Assembly: GCF_026672425.1 (NCBI RefSeq)
Contig: NZ_JAPPRC010000003.1
Coordinates: 536,001 to 600,000, forward strand
Direction of reading: 5' to 3'
Length of the DNA: 64,000 nucleotides
Origin: Pannonibacter sp. SL95
GTDB taxonomy: Bacteria; Pseudomonadota; Alphaproteobacteria; Rhizobiales; Stappiaceae
Shown: one piece after another, positions 25,459 to 34,086 of the stretch
Layout: every line of letters starts with the position of its first letter
Numbering within the stretch: the stretch's first letter is position 1
Position numbers and translations under genes: made by a program
Notes under the pieces: model-generated
What the model was told of the DNA's origin: nothing
Database searches by the model: none
Seen by the model: the letters and a program-made list of their open reading frames with translations, nothing else

Positions 25459-26190
25459 TCATTCGGCGGGATGAAACTGCTCGATGATGATTTCCTCCGC
25501 CAGCGCATCCAGCGGTGCGCCGAAGCTGGTCAGGGTCGTGAACCATGCCCGTTCGCCATCACCGCTGTTCAGGATGACCTTGAGCAGCACCGACGGGGTA
25601 ACACCGGGCGCAGCAGGGACAAGCCCTCCAGCCCCCGGCGCTGCAAGAGCCTGGCGCAGTTTCTGCGCAACCGGAGCATTGGAGCCATGCAAGCGCGCCC
25701 CTTCACGCAGCCGATGCAGAAAATAGTTGGCGACGGCATCCCAGTTCACGATCATCTGGCGGATCGGGCCGGGCTGGAACACGGGGTCGACCAAATTGGC
25801 ACCCGGTACAGCCCCCGCAGCGTCCATCAATGCCGTGGCTGATGTGTTGGCGTCGAGGATCGTGAACAGTCCGTCCAGTACGAATGCGGGATAGGGGTCG
25901 TGCGTTGTCAGAATCAACCTAGCGGCGCGGCGCAGCTCGCAAAGCTCGGTCGAGTCCCATCTGCTTTCGCCAAAACGGGGCATGTAGCCCGCAGCAATCA
26001 GCACAGCGTTTCGTTCTCGAAGCGGCAATCCTAGCGCCTCGACCAGTCGCAATACCATGTCTGGGCTGGGACGCGAGCGTCCGGTTTCAAGAAATGACAC
26101 ATGCCGGGCCGACACATCAGCCGCCAGCGCCAGATCCAGCTGGCTCATTCCGCGTTCAGCGCGCCAGCGCTTCAGGATGGGTCCGATCAT
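25459..26190 (-). CDS. XRE-family regulator with MmyB-like ligand domain
   Basis: 243 residues. ATG 26190 follows GGAGG; an ATG at 26214 is less well placed. The helix-turn-helix is at 5-60 (MSQLDLALAADVSARHVSFLETGRSRPS). The C-terminal PAS-like region (about 95-240, with LVDPVFQPGPIRQMIVNWDAVANYFLHRL) is typical of MmyB-type regulators. It is divergent from the small membrane protein at 26314 across a promoter region holding a perfect palindrome, suggesting that it controls that gene and itself. Confidence 0.87.
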   Translation of the reverse strand: MIGPILKRWRAERGMSQLDLALAADVSARHVSFLETGRSRPSPDMVLRLVEALGLPLRERNAVLIAAGYMPRFGESRWDSTELCELRRAARLILTTHDPYPAFVLDGLFTILDANTSATALMDAAGAVPGANLVDPVFQPGPIRQMIVNWDAVANYFLHRLREGARLHGSNAPVAQKLRQALAAPGAGGLVPAAPGVTPSVLLKVILNSGDGERAWFTTLTSFGAPLDALAEEIIIEQFHPAE

Positions 26191-26238
26191 CTTGCCTCCG
26201 TCACCTAACTTCATAGGTCGCGTGCCGGGATAGATCCA

Positions 26239-26253
26239 TTACCTCACAGGTAA
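26239..26253. promoter_or_regulatory. Candidate operator for the XRE regulator
   Basis: Perfect palindrome TTACCT-CAC-AGGTAA between the divergent XRE gene and membrane-protein gene, 61 bases before ATG 26314. The arm AGGT also appears in CATAGGTCG at 26211-26219, a possible half-site. Confidence 0.6.
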
Positions 26254-26313
26254 TTGCTGTTGCTACCTCGGGGTCGCATCCTGAACGCGTTTAATTGTGA
26301 CAAGGAGAAAACC

Positions 26314-26709
26314 ATGAGCGAGCAAGCATTGGTCCGGGCGTCCCGCCCGGGCGCCATCTACGTCGTCGACACGGTGCTGGCAGCTGCGTCGAGTGTGTTG
26401 CTTATTTTCGCCTCCGGGTCTTTGACACAGCTTTTGGGCTGGTCATTTGCCCCCTCGGTCCTGGTCTGGATCGGCGTGATGCTGCTCCCTTGGGCTGCGT
26501 TCAATCTCTGGAGCAGCCGTCATATCGAATTGCCCCGCTGGGCGAACATGCTGCATATCATCGGCGACGCGGGCTGGGTTCTGGCCTCGGCAGGCATAAT
26601 TGCCCTGCAGTTCGACTGGCTCAGCGGAACCGGCCTGGTGTTGATCAGTGCGCAAATGCTGCTGGTCGTCGCTGTCTTTGTCCTGAAGCGGCAGGCCCGG
26701 CAAATGTAA
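26314..26709 (+). CDS. Four-helix membrane protein, function unknown
   Basis: 131 residues from ATG 26314 with AAGGAG ahead; the upstream extension to 26254 overlaps the operator and is rejected. Four hydrophobic segments can be seen at about 17-40, 45-65, 75-95 and 102-125, with the second loop carrying SSRHIELPRW. No catalytic motif is seen. It is divergent from, and probably regulated by, the XRE protein at 25459. I do not recognise a named family. Confidence 0.78.
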   Translation: MSEQALVRASRPGAIYVVDTVLAAASSVLLIFASGSLTQLLGWSFAPSVLVWIGVMLLPWAAFNLWSSRHIELPRWANMLHIIGDAGWVLASAGIIALQFDWLSGTGLVLISAQMLLVVAVFVLKRQARQM

Positions 26710-26775
26710 CCCGTAACCGGCAATGACAGAATGGTCACGCCCCCGGGCCGGATTGTCTGGACCGGGAGCGTTGCT

Positions 26776-28272
26776 TTACGGCCGGATGATCGCCTCGGCC
26801 TCGATTTCCACCTTGTAGTCGCCGATCAGGCGGGCGACGGCGAGGAGGGTGTTGGCGGGCTTGATCTCGCCGAAGACGCGGCCATGGGCCCGCGACACCG
26901 GCAAGGCATCCTCCGGGTCAGTGAGATAGACGCGGGTGCGGACCACGTCCTCGGCGCTGGCGCCGAGCGCGGTCAGGGCCGACTGGATCTTGTCGAGGAT
27001 ATAGGTGGTCTGGGCGGCGGCATCCTGCGGGGCGACGGGGCGGCTGGCGCCGGCCGTGGCCGTGGTGCCGGAGACGAGGATGCGGTCGCCGATGCGCTGG
27101 GCGCGGCAATAGCCGGCGATGTCCTCCCACTCCGAGCCGGTCAGCACGCGCAAGCCGCCGGGGCGGTGCGGCGTCAGTTCCGTGGTGCTGGCGCGCGGCA
27201 TCTCGCTGAGGTGATGGCTGAGATCCCCCGAGGCGGTGAGGAAGGGGGGCTTGCGGTACTCATCACCGCAGTCGCCCGGCACGGGCTGTGTCGCGGCAAA
27301 GGCCGCCTCCAGGCGGGCGTGATCCTCCGCGTCCAGCCTGAAGCCGAAGAGCTTGAGGTTGTCGGCGGTGTGCATGGCCTCGCCGAGGCGTGCGCCGATG
27401 ATGACGCCGGCGACTGCCGTCTGCTCGAGGACCCAGCGGGTGGCGACGTTGGAAATCGAGACGCCGTGCTTCGTGGCGATGGCGCCGGCGGCCGCAAGGA
27501 TGCCTTGGAAGGCAGTCCAGCCACCGATGGTGTCGATGAAGCGCTTGTACTTCATCTTGCTCCAGTCCTCGATGTCGTGCGGCTCCGGCTGGCCAAGCCA
27601 GCGGCTGGACAGGAAGCCGCCGCAGAGCGTGCCATAGGCCAGCAGATGCACGCCGTGGGCGCTGCAAACCTCGGCGAGCTGGCCTGCCGCGCGCCGGTCC
27701 ACCAGCGAGAAGGAGACCTGGTTGGTGGCAAGCGGAATGCCGTCGGCCAATGCCAGGTGCAGGTGGGCGGCATCGAAGTTGGTGACGCCGATCTCGCGGA
27801 TCAGTCCCTCGGACCGCAGGCGCGTCAGCTCGTGCAGGGCGTCGAGCCAGCCCGGATGCTCGAAGCTCCACCAGTGGAACTGCAGCAGGTCGATGCAGTC
27901 GGTGCCGAGGCGCGCCAGCCGCTCCTCGACGCCCGCGCGCACCACGTCGGCGGTCATCGGGCCGGGTTCGGGGCACCATTTGGTGAAGGCAAGCGGCCGG
28001 TCGGCGCGGCCGTCTGCACAGCGCGACAGCAGGCGGCCGGTGATCAGCTCGGAGGTGCCGTAATGGTCGGCCATGTCGAAGGTGGTGAAGCCGTCGCGGA
28101 CATAGGCCTCCAGCCAGTCCGCGCCCAGATCGGGGTCGATCGGGCCGGACTTGCGTTCGATGTCGGCCACCTGCCACAGGCCCGTGAGGGCGCGGCTGAT
28201 CTCCAGCCCCGGAGCCAGCGGGAAACGGTCGGGACGAGCGGGCGTGAGCGGTGAAGCCGGGTGACGTGTCAT
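26776..28272 (-). CDS. Aldo/keto reductase fused to a RidA-like domain
   Basis: 498 residues. The aldo/keto reductase barrel (about 22-345) has the full tetrad D66, Y71, K98 (FTKWCPEP) and H133 (LLQFHWW), so it is probably an active NAD(P)H-dependent carbonyl reductase or the reverse dehydrogenase. The C-terminal domain (about 370-498) is a RidA/YjgF fold (SGTTATAG, VRTRVYLTD, VEIEAEAII). The Arg needed for RidA imine deaminase activity is replaced (PANTLLAVARL). It lies downstream of the GntR gene at 28333 on the same strand. Fusion of the two is uncommon, and the substrate is unknown. Confidence 0.88.
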   Translation of the reverse strand: MTRHPASPLTPARPDRFPLAPGLEISRALTGLWQVADIERKSGPIDPDLGADWLEAYVRDGFTTFDMADHYGTSELITGRLLSRCADGRADRPLAFTKWCPEPGPMTADVVRAGVEERLARLGTDCIDLLQFHWWSFEHPGWLDALHELTRLRSEGLIREIGVTNFDAAHLHLALADGIPLATNQVSFSLVDRRAAGQLAEVCSAHGVHLLAYGTLCGGFLSSRWLGQPEPHDIEDWSKMKYKRFIDTIGGWTAFQGILAAAGAIATKHGVSISNVATRWVLEQTAVAGVIIGARLGEAMHTADNLKLFGFRLDAEDHARLEAAFAATQPVPGDCGDEYRKPPFLTASGDLSHHLSEMPRASTTELTPHRPGGLRVLTGSEWEDIAGYCRAQRIGDRILVSGTTATAGASRPVAPQDAAAQTTYILDKIQSALTALGASAEDVVRTRVYLTDPEDALPVSRAHGRVFGEIKPANTLLAVARLIGDYKVEIEAEAIIRP

Positions 28273-28332
28273 GAAATGTCTCTTGTGGCGATGTCGAAAA
28301 CGGCGAAGGGAAAGGGTCAGCCTCTCAAACGG

Positions 28333-28986
28333 TCAGGCTGTCGGCACCAGCACGCGGAAGCTGCGCTCGATGTCATTGGCGAGTGCGGCATGTGCGGCGG
28401 CCCGGTCGCCGGACTTCAGGGCGGCGATGATCTCCTGGTGATGCTTGTGCTCCGGCATGCGCAGGGCTTCCTCATGCTTGATGATGAGGTTGAGATAGGC
28501 GCCGTACTGGAGCCAGAGCGCTTCGACGAGCGGCAGCAGCACCTCGGACTCGCTGGCGCGGTAGAGCGTGAAGTGGAAATCGTAGTTCTGCTGCAAGTCG
28601 GGGCCGGTGATCCCGGGGTCCGAGTGCGTGGTCAGGACCGTCTCCATCGCGGCGATGGTCTCGGGGCTCATGCGGTCCATGGCGAGATCGAGCACGAGGG
28701 CTTCGAGCGCCAGCCGCGCCTGCTTAAGATCCTGCATGCGGCGTGCATCAAAGGCGGGCACCTGCAGGGTGCGGCTCGGCGTGTCGATGAGCGCGCCCTC
28801 GGCCACGAGACGGCGGACGGCCTCGCGCACCGGGGTCATCGAGGTGCCGAGCTGTTCGGCCAGATCGCGCAGGCTGACCGTGTCGCCGGGGGCGAACTCG
28901 CCTCGTGTAAAGGCGTCGCGCAGCGCGAAATAGACGTTCTCCCTGAGTTTTGACTGGTCGATCCTCGCGATGCGCGGTGCGCTCAT
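28333..28986 (-). CDS. GntR-family (FadR-type) transcriptional regulator
   Basis: 217 residues. The N-terminal winged helix (about 12-75: SLRDLAEQLGTSMTPVREAVRRLVAEGALI) is followed by an all-helical FCD ligand domain (about 85-210) with the metal-site pattern D..H (YDFHFTLYRAS) and HHQEII. It is divergent from the TIGR04076/AKR/Liv operon at 29163 and upstream of the AKR-RidA fusion, so it likely represses both transcripts until a carbon or nitrogen source is present. Confidence 0.9.
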   Translation of the reverse strand: MSAPRIARIDQSKLRENVYFALRDAFTRGEFAPGDTVSLRDLAEQLGTSMTPVREAVRRLVAEGALIDTPSRTLQVPAFDARRMQDLKQARLALEALVLDLAMDRMSPETIAAMETVLTTHSDPGITGPDLQQNYDFHFTLYRASESEVLLPLVEALWLQYGAYLNLIIKHEEALRMPEHKHHQEIIAALKSGDRAAAHAALANDIERSFRVLVPTA

Positions 28987-29087
28987 GTGCTGCTCCCCGA
29001 ATGTCTCGCCCGGCTGCCGGTTTGCCTCGGTTCAGGGCCGGTACAGCCACCGGCTGACCTGCCTGAAGTTTAACCATGCGCGGTCGA

Positions 29088-29133
29088 TTGACAATCTCAA
29101 GATCCCGTACCTAAGATCAAATATCACAGATAT
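29088..29133 (+). promoter_or_regulatory. Promoter and candidate GntR operator of the Liv operon
   Basis: TTGACA at 29088-29093 and TAAGAT at 29112-29117 are separated by 18 bases, a good sigma-70-type promoter. Just downstream, ATATC-ACA-GATAT (29121-29133) is a perfect palindrome positioned to block transcription, and it is a likely site for the GntR protein at 28333. Confidence 0.6.
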
Positions 29134-29162
29134 CCGGACGCCGATAGGGGAGGGCTCACGGA

Positions 29163-29618
29163 GTGGCCGACAGCAAGGCAGGGGCAGCTGGGGATGCGGA
29201 GCGCGGGGCCATGCAGGCAGGAGCCGAACCGGCTCGGGCGGCAGCCGACGACGGCTTCTGGCTCTATGACCTGAAGGTCGAGACGGTCCTGGACGGCCGC
29301 ACGCCGGTTTGCCGCCACATCGAGGGCGAGAGTTTCCGCGTCGAGGGCGAGGCGCTGGTGTTCGAGCCCGGGCAGCGCGTGTCGATGTATGCGCTTGCGG
29401 CCGTGCTGCCGCTGTTGCCGGCCAAGCAGCGCGAGACCTCGCCGCATGACTGGATGTCGACGGACGCGGAAGTGGCCTGTCCCGATCCCCATTGCGGCGG
29501 CCGTTTCCGGATCACCCGGACGGGCAAGCGCCGGTTCAGCCACAGCGAGACCACCGGCCTGCCGGAGGCGCGCGACACACCCTACTGGAAGAAGGCCGAG
29601 GGAGGCCCTGACGAATGA
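29163..29618 (+). CDS. TIGR04076-like protein, function unknown
   Basis: 151 residues from GTG 29163. After a disordered Ala-rich N-terminus, the segment from about 32 (FWLYDLKVETVLDG...PVCRHIEGESFRVEG) and AVLPLLPAKQRE...VACPDPHCGGRFRITR matches the layout of the TIGR04076 family, small proteins with conserved Cys often beside reductases. One conserved central Cys of that family seems absent here. Its stop overlaps the start of the aldo/keto reductase gene (29615) by four bases, so it is translated with it. Confidence 0.68.
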   Translation: MADSKAGAAGDAERGAMQAGAEPARAAADDGFWLYDLKVETVLDGRTPVCRHIEGESFRVEGEALVFEPGQRVSMYALAAVLPLLPAKQRETSPHDWMSTDAEVACPDPHCGGRFRITRTGKRRFSHSETTGLPEARDTPYWKKAEGGPDE

Positions 29619-30703
29619 CCCAAGTCGAAACCGCGGACCTGCGTCCCGGCCACAGGATTTCCCGCGTCATCAAGGGCGGCTGGCAGCTGGCCGGCGACCA
29701 TGGCTCGGTCGAGCGCGAGGCTGCGATCGCCGACATGGAAGCCTTCCTCGATGCAGGCATCACCACCTTTGACTGCGCCGACATCTACACCGGGGTGGAG
29801 GAGATGATCGGCGCCTTCATCGAGGATGTGCGCAAGCGCCGGGGCGCCGAGGTGGCCGAGCGCGCGGTCGTGCACACCAAGCTGGTGCCGGACCTGTCGC
29901 GCCTGGCCGACATCCGCCCCGACGAGGTGGAAGCCATTGTCGACCGGTCGCTGAAGCGGCTGAAGATCGACCGGCTGCATCTGGTGCAGTTCTTCTGGTG
30001 GGATCTCGGCATCGGCGATGCGGTCTCTGCCTTCGAGGTGCTGAAGCGCTGCCAGGAGAAGGGCAAGATCGGCAGTCTCGGCACGACCAACTGGAACGAG
30101 ATGCAGATGGCCCGCTTTACCGATGCGGGCTTCGACGTGGTCTCGGCGCAGGTGCAGTATTCGATCCTCGACCGGCGTCCGGCCACGGGCCTCGCCCCCT
30201 GGGCAAGGGCGCAGGACATGCAGCTGCTGTGCTACGGCACCCTGGCCGGCGGCTTCCTGACGGAGGCCTGGCTGGGCCAGCCCGATCCGGGCTTTGCCTT
30301 CGACAACCGGTCGCTGGTGAAGTACCGGCTGATCATCGACGAGTTCGGCTCCTGGGACCTGTTCCAGACGCTGCTGGAGACGCTGAAGGCCGTTGGCGAC
30401 CGGCACGGCGTGTCGCTGTCGAGCGTTGCAACGCGCTGGGTGCTGGACCAGCCGCAGGTGGCCGCCGCCATCGTTGGCGCACGCTACGCCCGGCATCTGC
30501 CGAAGACACGGGAGGTGTTCCGCCTCACGCTGGACGATGACGACCGGGCGCGGATTGCCGCCGTGATTGCGCAGGCGAAGGGCCCGAACGGTCCCGTCTA
30601 CGGCCTTGAAGGCGACCGTACCAGCCGGCACGGCCGCATCATGAAATACAACCTCAACACCCGGCCGGATGATCAGGTTCTCGAGGCGGCGAGCCATGGC
30701 TGA
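29615..30703 (+). CDS. Aldo/keto reductase family protein lacking the catalytic His
   Basis: 362 residues, paralogue of the AKR half of the fusion at 26776 (shared LSSVATRWVLDQ region). It keeps D53, Y58 and K89 (VVHTKLVPD), but the His of LLQFHWW in the paralogue is Phe127 here (LVQFFWWD). That should alter hydride-transfer chemistry, so the natural reaction may be unusual or regulatory. It is co-transcribed with the Liv-type importer, suggesting that it acts on the imported compound or its product. Its last eight bases overlap the ATPase gene start at 30696. Confidence 0.87.
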   Translation: MTQVETADLRPGHRISRVIKGGWQLAGDHGSVEREAAIADMEAFLDAGITTFDCADIYTGVEEMIGAFIEDVRKRRGAEVAERAVVHTKLVPDLSRLADIRPDEVEAIVDRSLKRLKIDRLHLVQFFWWDLGIGDAVSAFEVLKRCQEKGKIGSLGTTNWNEMQMARFTDAGFDVVSAQVQYSILDRRPATGLAPWARAQDMQLLCYGTLAGGFLTEAWLGQPDPGFAFDNRSLVKYRLIIDEFGSWDLFQTLLETLKAVGDRHGVSLSSVATRWVLDQPQVAAAIVGARYARHLPKTREVFRLTLDDDDRARIAAVIAQAKGPNGPVYGLEGDRTSRHGRIMKYNLNTRPDDQVLEAASHG

Positions 30704-31469
30704 GATCCTGCTGTCGACCCGAGGCCTGTCGCGCGACTTCAATGGCTTCCGGGCCGTCGACGACGTGTCGCTGGACATCCGCGCCGGCACCATCACCGGC
30801 CTGATCGGCCCGAACGGCGCCGGCAAGTCGACGCTGTTCAACCTGCTCACCGGCATGCTGCGGCCGAGTTCCGGCCGTGTCACCCTGAAGGGGGCCGACG
30901 TGACCGGACTTGCGCCGGATGCGCTGTTCCGCAAGGGGCTGGGGCGGACATTCCAGATCCCGCGGCCCTTTGCCCGGATGAGCGTGCTGGAAAACGTGAT
31001 GATGGCGCCGGTGGCGCAGTCCGGGGAAAGCCTCCTCGGGCCGCTGCTGTTCCCCGCGCGGGTCGCCGCCGAGGAGAAGCGCAACCGTGAGCGGGCCATG
31101 GCGGTTCTGGAGTTCGTGACCCTCGCCAAGCTTGCCGACCATCCGGCCGGCAAGATCTCCGGCGGGCAGATGAAACTGCTGGAGCTGGCGCGCGTCTTGA
31201 TGGGCGATCCGGCGATCATCCTGCTCGACGAGCCGGCGGCCGGTGTCAACCCGACGCTGACCGGCGTCCTGATCGAGAAGATCGAGGAGCTGAACCGGCA
31301 GGGCAAGACCTTCGTCATCATCGAGCACGACATGGATTTCGTCATGCGCCACTGCGACCCGGTGATCGCGCTCGCCGAAGGCCGCGTCGTTTTCGAGGGC
31401 AGCGCCGCCGAGGCGCAGGCCAATCCGGTGCTGCTGGATGCCTATCTGGGGAACATGGCCGATGCCTGA
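30696..31469 (+). CDS. Branched-chain-type ABC importer ATPase (LivG-like)
   Basis: 257 residues from ATG 30696. Walker A GPNGAGKSTLFNLL, signature KISGGQMKLLELAR, Walker B AIILLDEPAAGVNP, and the LivG-type C-terminal VVFEGSAAEAQANPVLLDAYLG. It powers uptake with the LivF-like ATPase at 31462, the two permeases at 32205 and 33116, and the binding protein at 34087. It starts inside the end of the aldo/keto reductase gene. The substrate is unlikely to be a simple amino acid given the catabolic neighbours. Confidence 0.92.
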   Translation: MAEILLSTRGLSRDFNGFRAVDDVSLDIRAGTITGLIGPNGAGKSTLFNLLTGMLRPSSGRVTLKGADVTGLAPDALFRKGLGRTFQIPRPFARMSVLENVMMAPVAQSGESLLGPLLFPARVAAEEKRNRERAMAVLEFVTLAKLADHPAGKISGGQMKLLELARVLMGDPAIILLDEPAAGVNPTLTGVLIEKIEELNRQGKTFVIIEHDMDFVMRHCDPVIALAEGRVVFEGSAAEAQANPVLLDAYLGNMADA

Positions 31470-32208
31470 GACGGGACCCGCCGGGGCGGGACTTGAGGTG
31501 CGCGGGCTGGTGGCCGGCTACATCCCGGACCTGCCGATCCTGAAGGACGTGTCGGTGACGGTCGCGCCGCAGAGCGTGACCGTCATCATCGGGCCGAACG
31601 GCGCCGGCAAGTCGACGCTGATCAAGGCGATTGCCGGGCTGGTGCCGGTGAGCGGGGGATCGGTGACGCTGGCGGGCCGGGCCATCACCGGCATCGCGCC
31701 GGACCGGATGGCGGCCGAGGGCATCGCCTATGTGCCGCAGACCGACAACATCTTCCGCACGCTGACCATCCGCCAGAACCTGGACCTGGCCCTGCGCAAG
31801 GCGGGCGGTGAGGCCAGGGCGCGGCTCGACGAGCTGTTCACCCGGTTTCCGCCGCTGGCGGCCAAGCAGAAGGAAAAGGCCGGGGCGCTGTCGGGGGGGC
31901 AGCGGCAGTTCCTGGCGGTTGCCATGGCGCTGGCCGTGAAGCCGTCGCTGATCCTGATGGACGAGCCCTCCGCCGGCCTGTCGCCGAAGGCGGCGGAAGA
32001 GGTGCTCACGCTCGCGCGCGGGCTAACGGCGCAGGGCACCACCATCCTGCTCGTCGAGCAGAACGTGAAGCAGGCGCTGCGCATCGCCGACCACTGCTAC
32101 ATCCTCGCCGACGGGCGCAACCAGATCGACGGATCGGCCGCCGCGCTGATCGCCGATCCGGTGGTGGGCGAGATCTATCTGGGCGGCAAGAGGCTGAGGG
32201 CATCATGA
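31462..32208 (+). CDS. Branched-chain-type ABC importer ATPase (LivF-like)
   Basis: 248 residues from ATG 31462, overlapping the previous stop by eight bases. Walker A GPNGAGKSTLIKAI, signature LSGGQRQFLAVAMAL, Walker B LILMDEPSAGLSP and the LivF hallmark TILLVEQNVKQAL. It pairs with the LivG-like subunit. The stop overlaps the permease start at 32205. Confidence 0.92.
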   Translation: MPETGPAGAGLEVRGLVAGYIPDLPILKDVSVTVAPQSVTVIIGPNGAGKSTLIKAIAGLVPVSGGSVTLAGRAITGIAPDRMAAEGIAYVPQTDNIFRTLTIRQNLDLALRKAGGEARARLDELFTRFPPLAAKQKEKAGALSGGQRQFLAVAMALAVKPSLILMDEPSAGLSPKAAEEVLTLARGLTAQGTTILLVEQNVKQALRIADHCYILADGRNQIDGSAAALIADPVVGEIYLGGKRLRAS

Positions 32209-33119
32209 TCCAATCGCTTGCCGACGGCATTCTCGTGGGGGCGGTCCTGTCGCTGGGCGCCATCGGGCTGACGATGGTCATGCACATGCTGCGCTTTGCC
32301 AATTTCGCCCATGCGGAGCTTCTGACCATCGGCGCCTATGCGGCGCTGGTGTTCGACCGGGTCTTCCAGGGCGTGAATGCCACGCTGGGGGTGAAACTGG
32401 CGCCGCTGACGCTGACCGGATCGCTTGTCGTGGCGATGGTCATTGCCATGGCGATCACCGGCGCCTCCGCCGTGCTGATCGACCGGCTCGTCTTTCGCCG
32501 GGTGCGGGAGAAGGGCGGCGAACTGTCGATGGTCTTTGCCTCCTTCGGCGTCGCGCTGATCGTGCGCAATGTCATCGGGCTCATTTTCGGGCTGCACACG
32601 GAGCTCTATTCCAAGGGCATCGCCTTTGCCGTGGTGGTCAGCCGGGATCCGCTGCTGCTGATCAAGCCGGATCAGGTGTTCGTGCTGGCGGCAACGCTGG
32701 TCATCATGCTGGTGCTGCATCTGGTGCTGTCGCGCACGACGCTCGGCTATGCGCTGCGCGCCGTGGCGGAGAACCCGTCGCTGGCGCAGGTCAACGGCAT
32801 TCCGCTGAAGCGGATGATCGTCCTGATCTGGGTGATCGGCGGCGGACTGGCGGCGGTGGCCGGCATCTTCTACGGCCTCACCAACCACCTGTCGCCGGTG
32901 ATGGGACGCGACCTGGTGCTGCCGATCTTTGCCGCGGCCATCGTCGGCGGCATCGGCAGCATCTACGGCGCGGCGCTGGGCGGCATGATCGTCGGCATCG
33001 CCTCGAGCCTCGCGCTCCTGATCCTGCCCTCCGGCTATTCGCCCTCGGTTCCCTTCCTCATCATTCTCGCGGTGCTCCTGGTGCGCCCGAACGGTCTCTT
33101 CGGCGAGGTGCGCGCATGA
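32205..33119 (+). CDS. Branched-chain-type ABC importer permease (LivH-like)
   Basis: 304 residues, about eight membrane segments. LivH features include LSLGAIGLTMVMHMLRFANFAHAELLTIGAY near the N-terminus and the coupling region GYALRAVAENPSLAQVNGI. It forms the membrane channel with the LivM-like protein; its stop overlaps the next start (33116). Confidence 0.92.
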   Translation: MIQSLADGILVGAVLSLGAIGLTMVMHMLRFANFAHAELLTIGAYAALVFDRVFQGVNATLGVKLAPLTLTGSLVVAMVIAMAITGASAVLIDRLVFRRVREKGGELSMVFASFGVALIVRNVIGLIFGLHTELYSKGIAFAVVVSRDPLLLIKPDQVFVLAATLVIMLVLHLVLSRTTLGYALRAVAENPSLAQVNGIPLKRMIVLIWVIGGGLAAVAGIFYGLTNHLSPVMGRDLVLPIFAAAIVGGIGSIYGAALGGMIVGIASSLALLILPSGYSPSVPFLIILAVLLVRPNGLFGEVRA

Positions 33120-34069
33120 TCGGGGTGCTGTCCTATCTGGTCTTTTTCGCCACGCTGGCCTCGATCCTGGCCATCGCCGTGTTGGGGCTGAACCTGCAGT
33201 GGGGCAACACGGGCCTCTTCAACGGCGGGGTCGCGGCCTTCTTTGGGGCCGGGGCCTATGTCACGCTGATCCTCGGCGGCCAGCCGCAGGACGAGCATCT
33301 GGGCGACTTTGCCTTGCCCTATCTGCTGGCGCTGGCCGGCGGCATCGCGGCGGCGGCGCTGCTCGCCTGGATCGTCGGCCGGCTGACGCTGAAACTCAGG
33401 CATGACTATCTGGCGATCGCCACCTTCGGCGTTGCGGTTGCCTTCGAGAACGTCATGCGCAATGCGGAGTGGCTGACCGGCGGGGCCAAGGGCCTGCGCG
33501 GCTTCGAGCGGCCCTTGCGGGACCTGCTCGGCGACGGCCTGACCTACAACATCGCGTTCCTGACAGTGGTGCTGGTGGCTCTCGTGCTGGTCTACGGGGT
33601 GCTGCAGCGGCTGGCGGCCTCGCCCTTCGGCCGGCTGCTCCGGGCGATCCGTGAGGACGAGGACGCCGCCCGCTCGCTCGGCAAGATGCCGGCGCGGATC
33701 CGTCTCACCGCCTTTGTCACCGGTTCGGGGATCATGGGGCTGGCCGGTGGCCTCTATGGCAGCTTCTACGCCTTCGTCAGCCCGCAGGACGTGCTGCCGA
33801 CGCTGACCTTCCAGATCTGGGCCATGCTGATCGTCGGCGGCGCGGGCAACAACCGGGGCGCCATTGCGGGGGCCTTCCTGATCTGGGGCGCCTGGACCGC
33901 CAGCGGCTGGGCCCTCTCCCGTTTCGCGCCGGTCGAGGCGCAACTCTATACCGGTTCGATCCAGTTCATCCTGATCGGTCTGGTCATCGTCGGCATGCTG
34001 CTCTGGCGTCCGCAGGGACTGTTTCCGGAACGGCTGGTCGTATCGCAATCGGGAAAACCCGGACATTGA
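33116..34069 (+). CDS. Branched-chain-type ABC importer permease (LivM-like)
   Basis: 317 residues, about nine membrane segments. The LivM motif pattern NLQWGNTGLFNGGVAAFFGAGAY and the coupling loop FGRLLRAIREDEDAARSLGKMPARIRL are present. It ends VGMLLWRPQGLFPER as family members do. It is the partner of the LivH-like protein, with the binding-protein gene following after 17 bases. Confidence 0.92.
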   Translation: MIGVLSYLVFFATLASILAIAVLGLNLQWGNTGLFNGGVAAFFGAGAYVTLILGGQPQDEHLGDFALPYLLALAGGIAAAALLAWIVGRLTLKLRHDYLAIATFGVAVAFENVMRNAEWLTGGAKGLRGFERPLRDLLGDGLTYNIAFLTVVLVALVLVYGVLQRLAASPFGRLLRAIREDEDAARSLGKMPARIRLTAFVTGSGIMGLAGGLYGSFYAFVSPQDVLPTLTFQIWAMLIVGGAGNNRGAIAGAFLIWGAWTASGWALSRFAPVEAQLYTGSIQFILIGLVIVGMLLWRPQGLFPERLVVSQSGKPGH

Positions 34070-34086
34070 GCAGAGGGGACTAGAAG

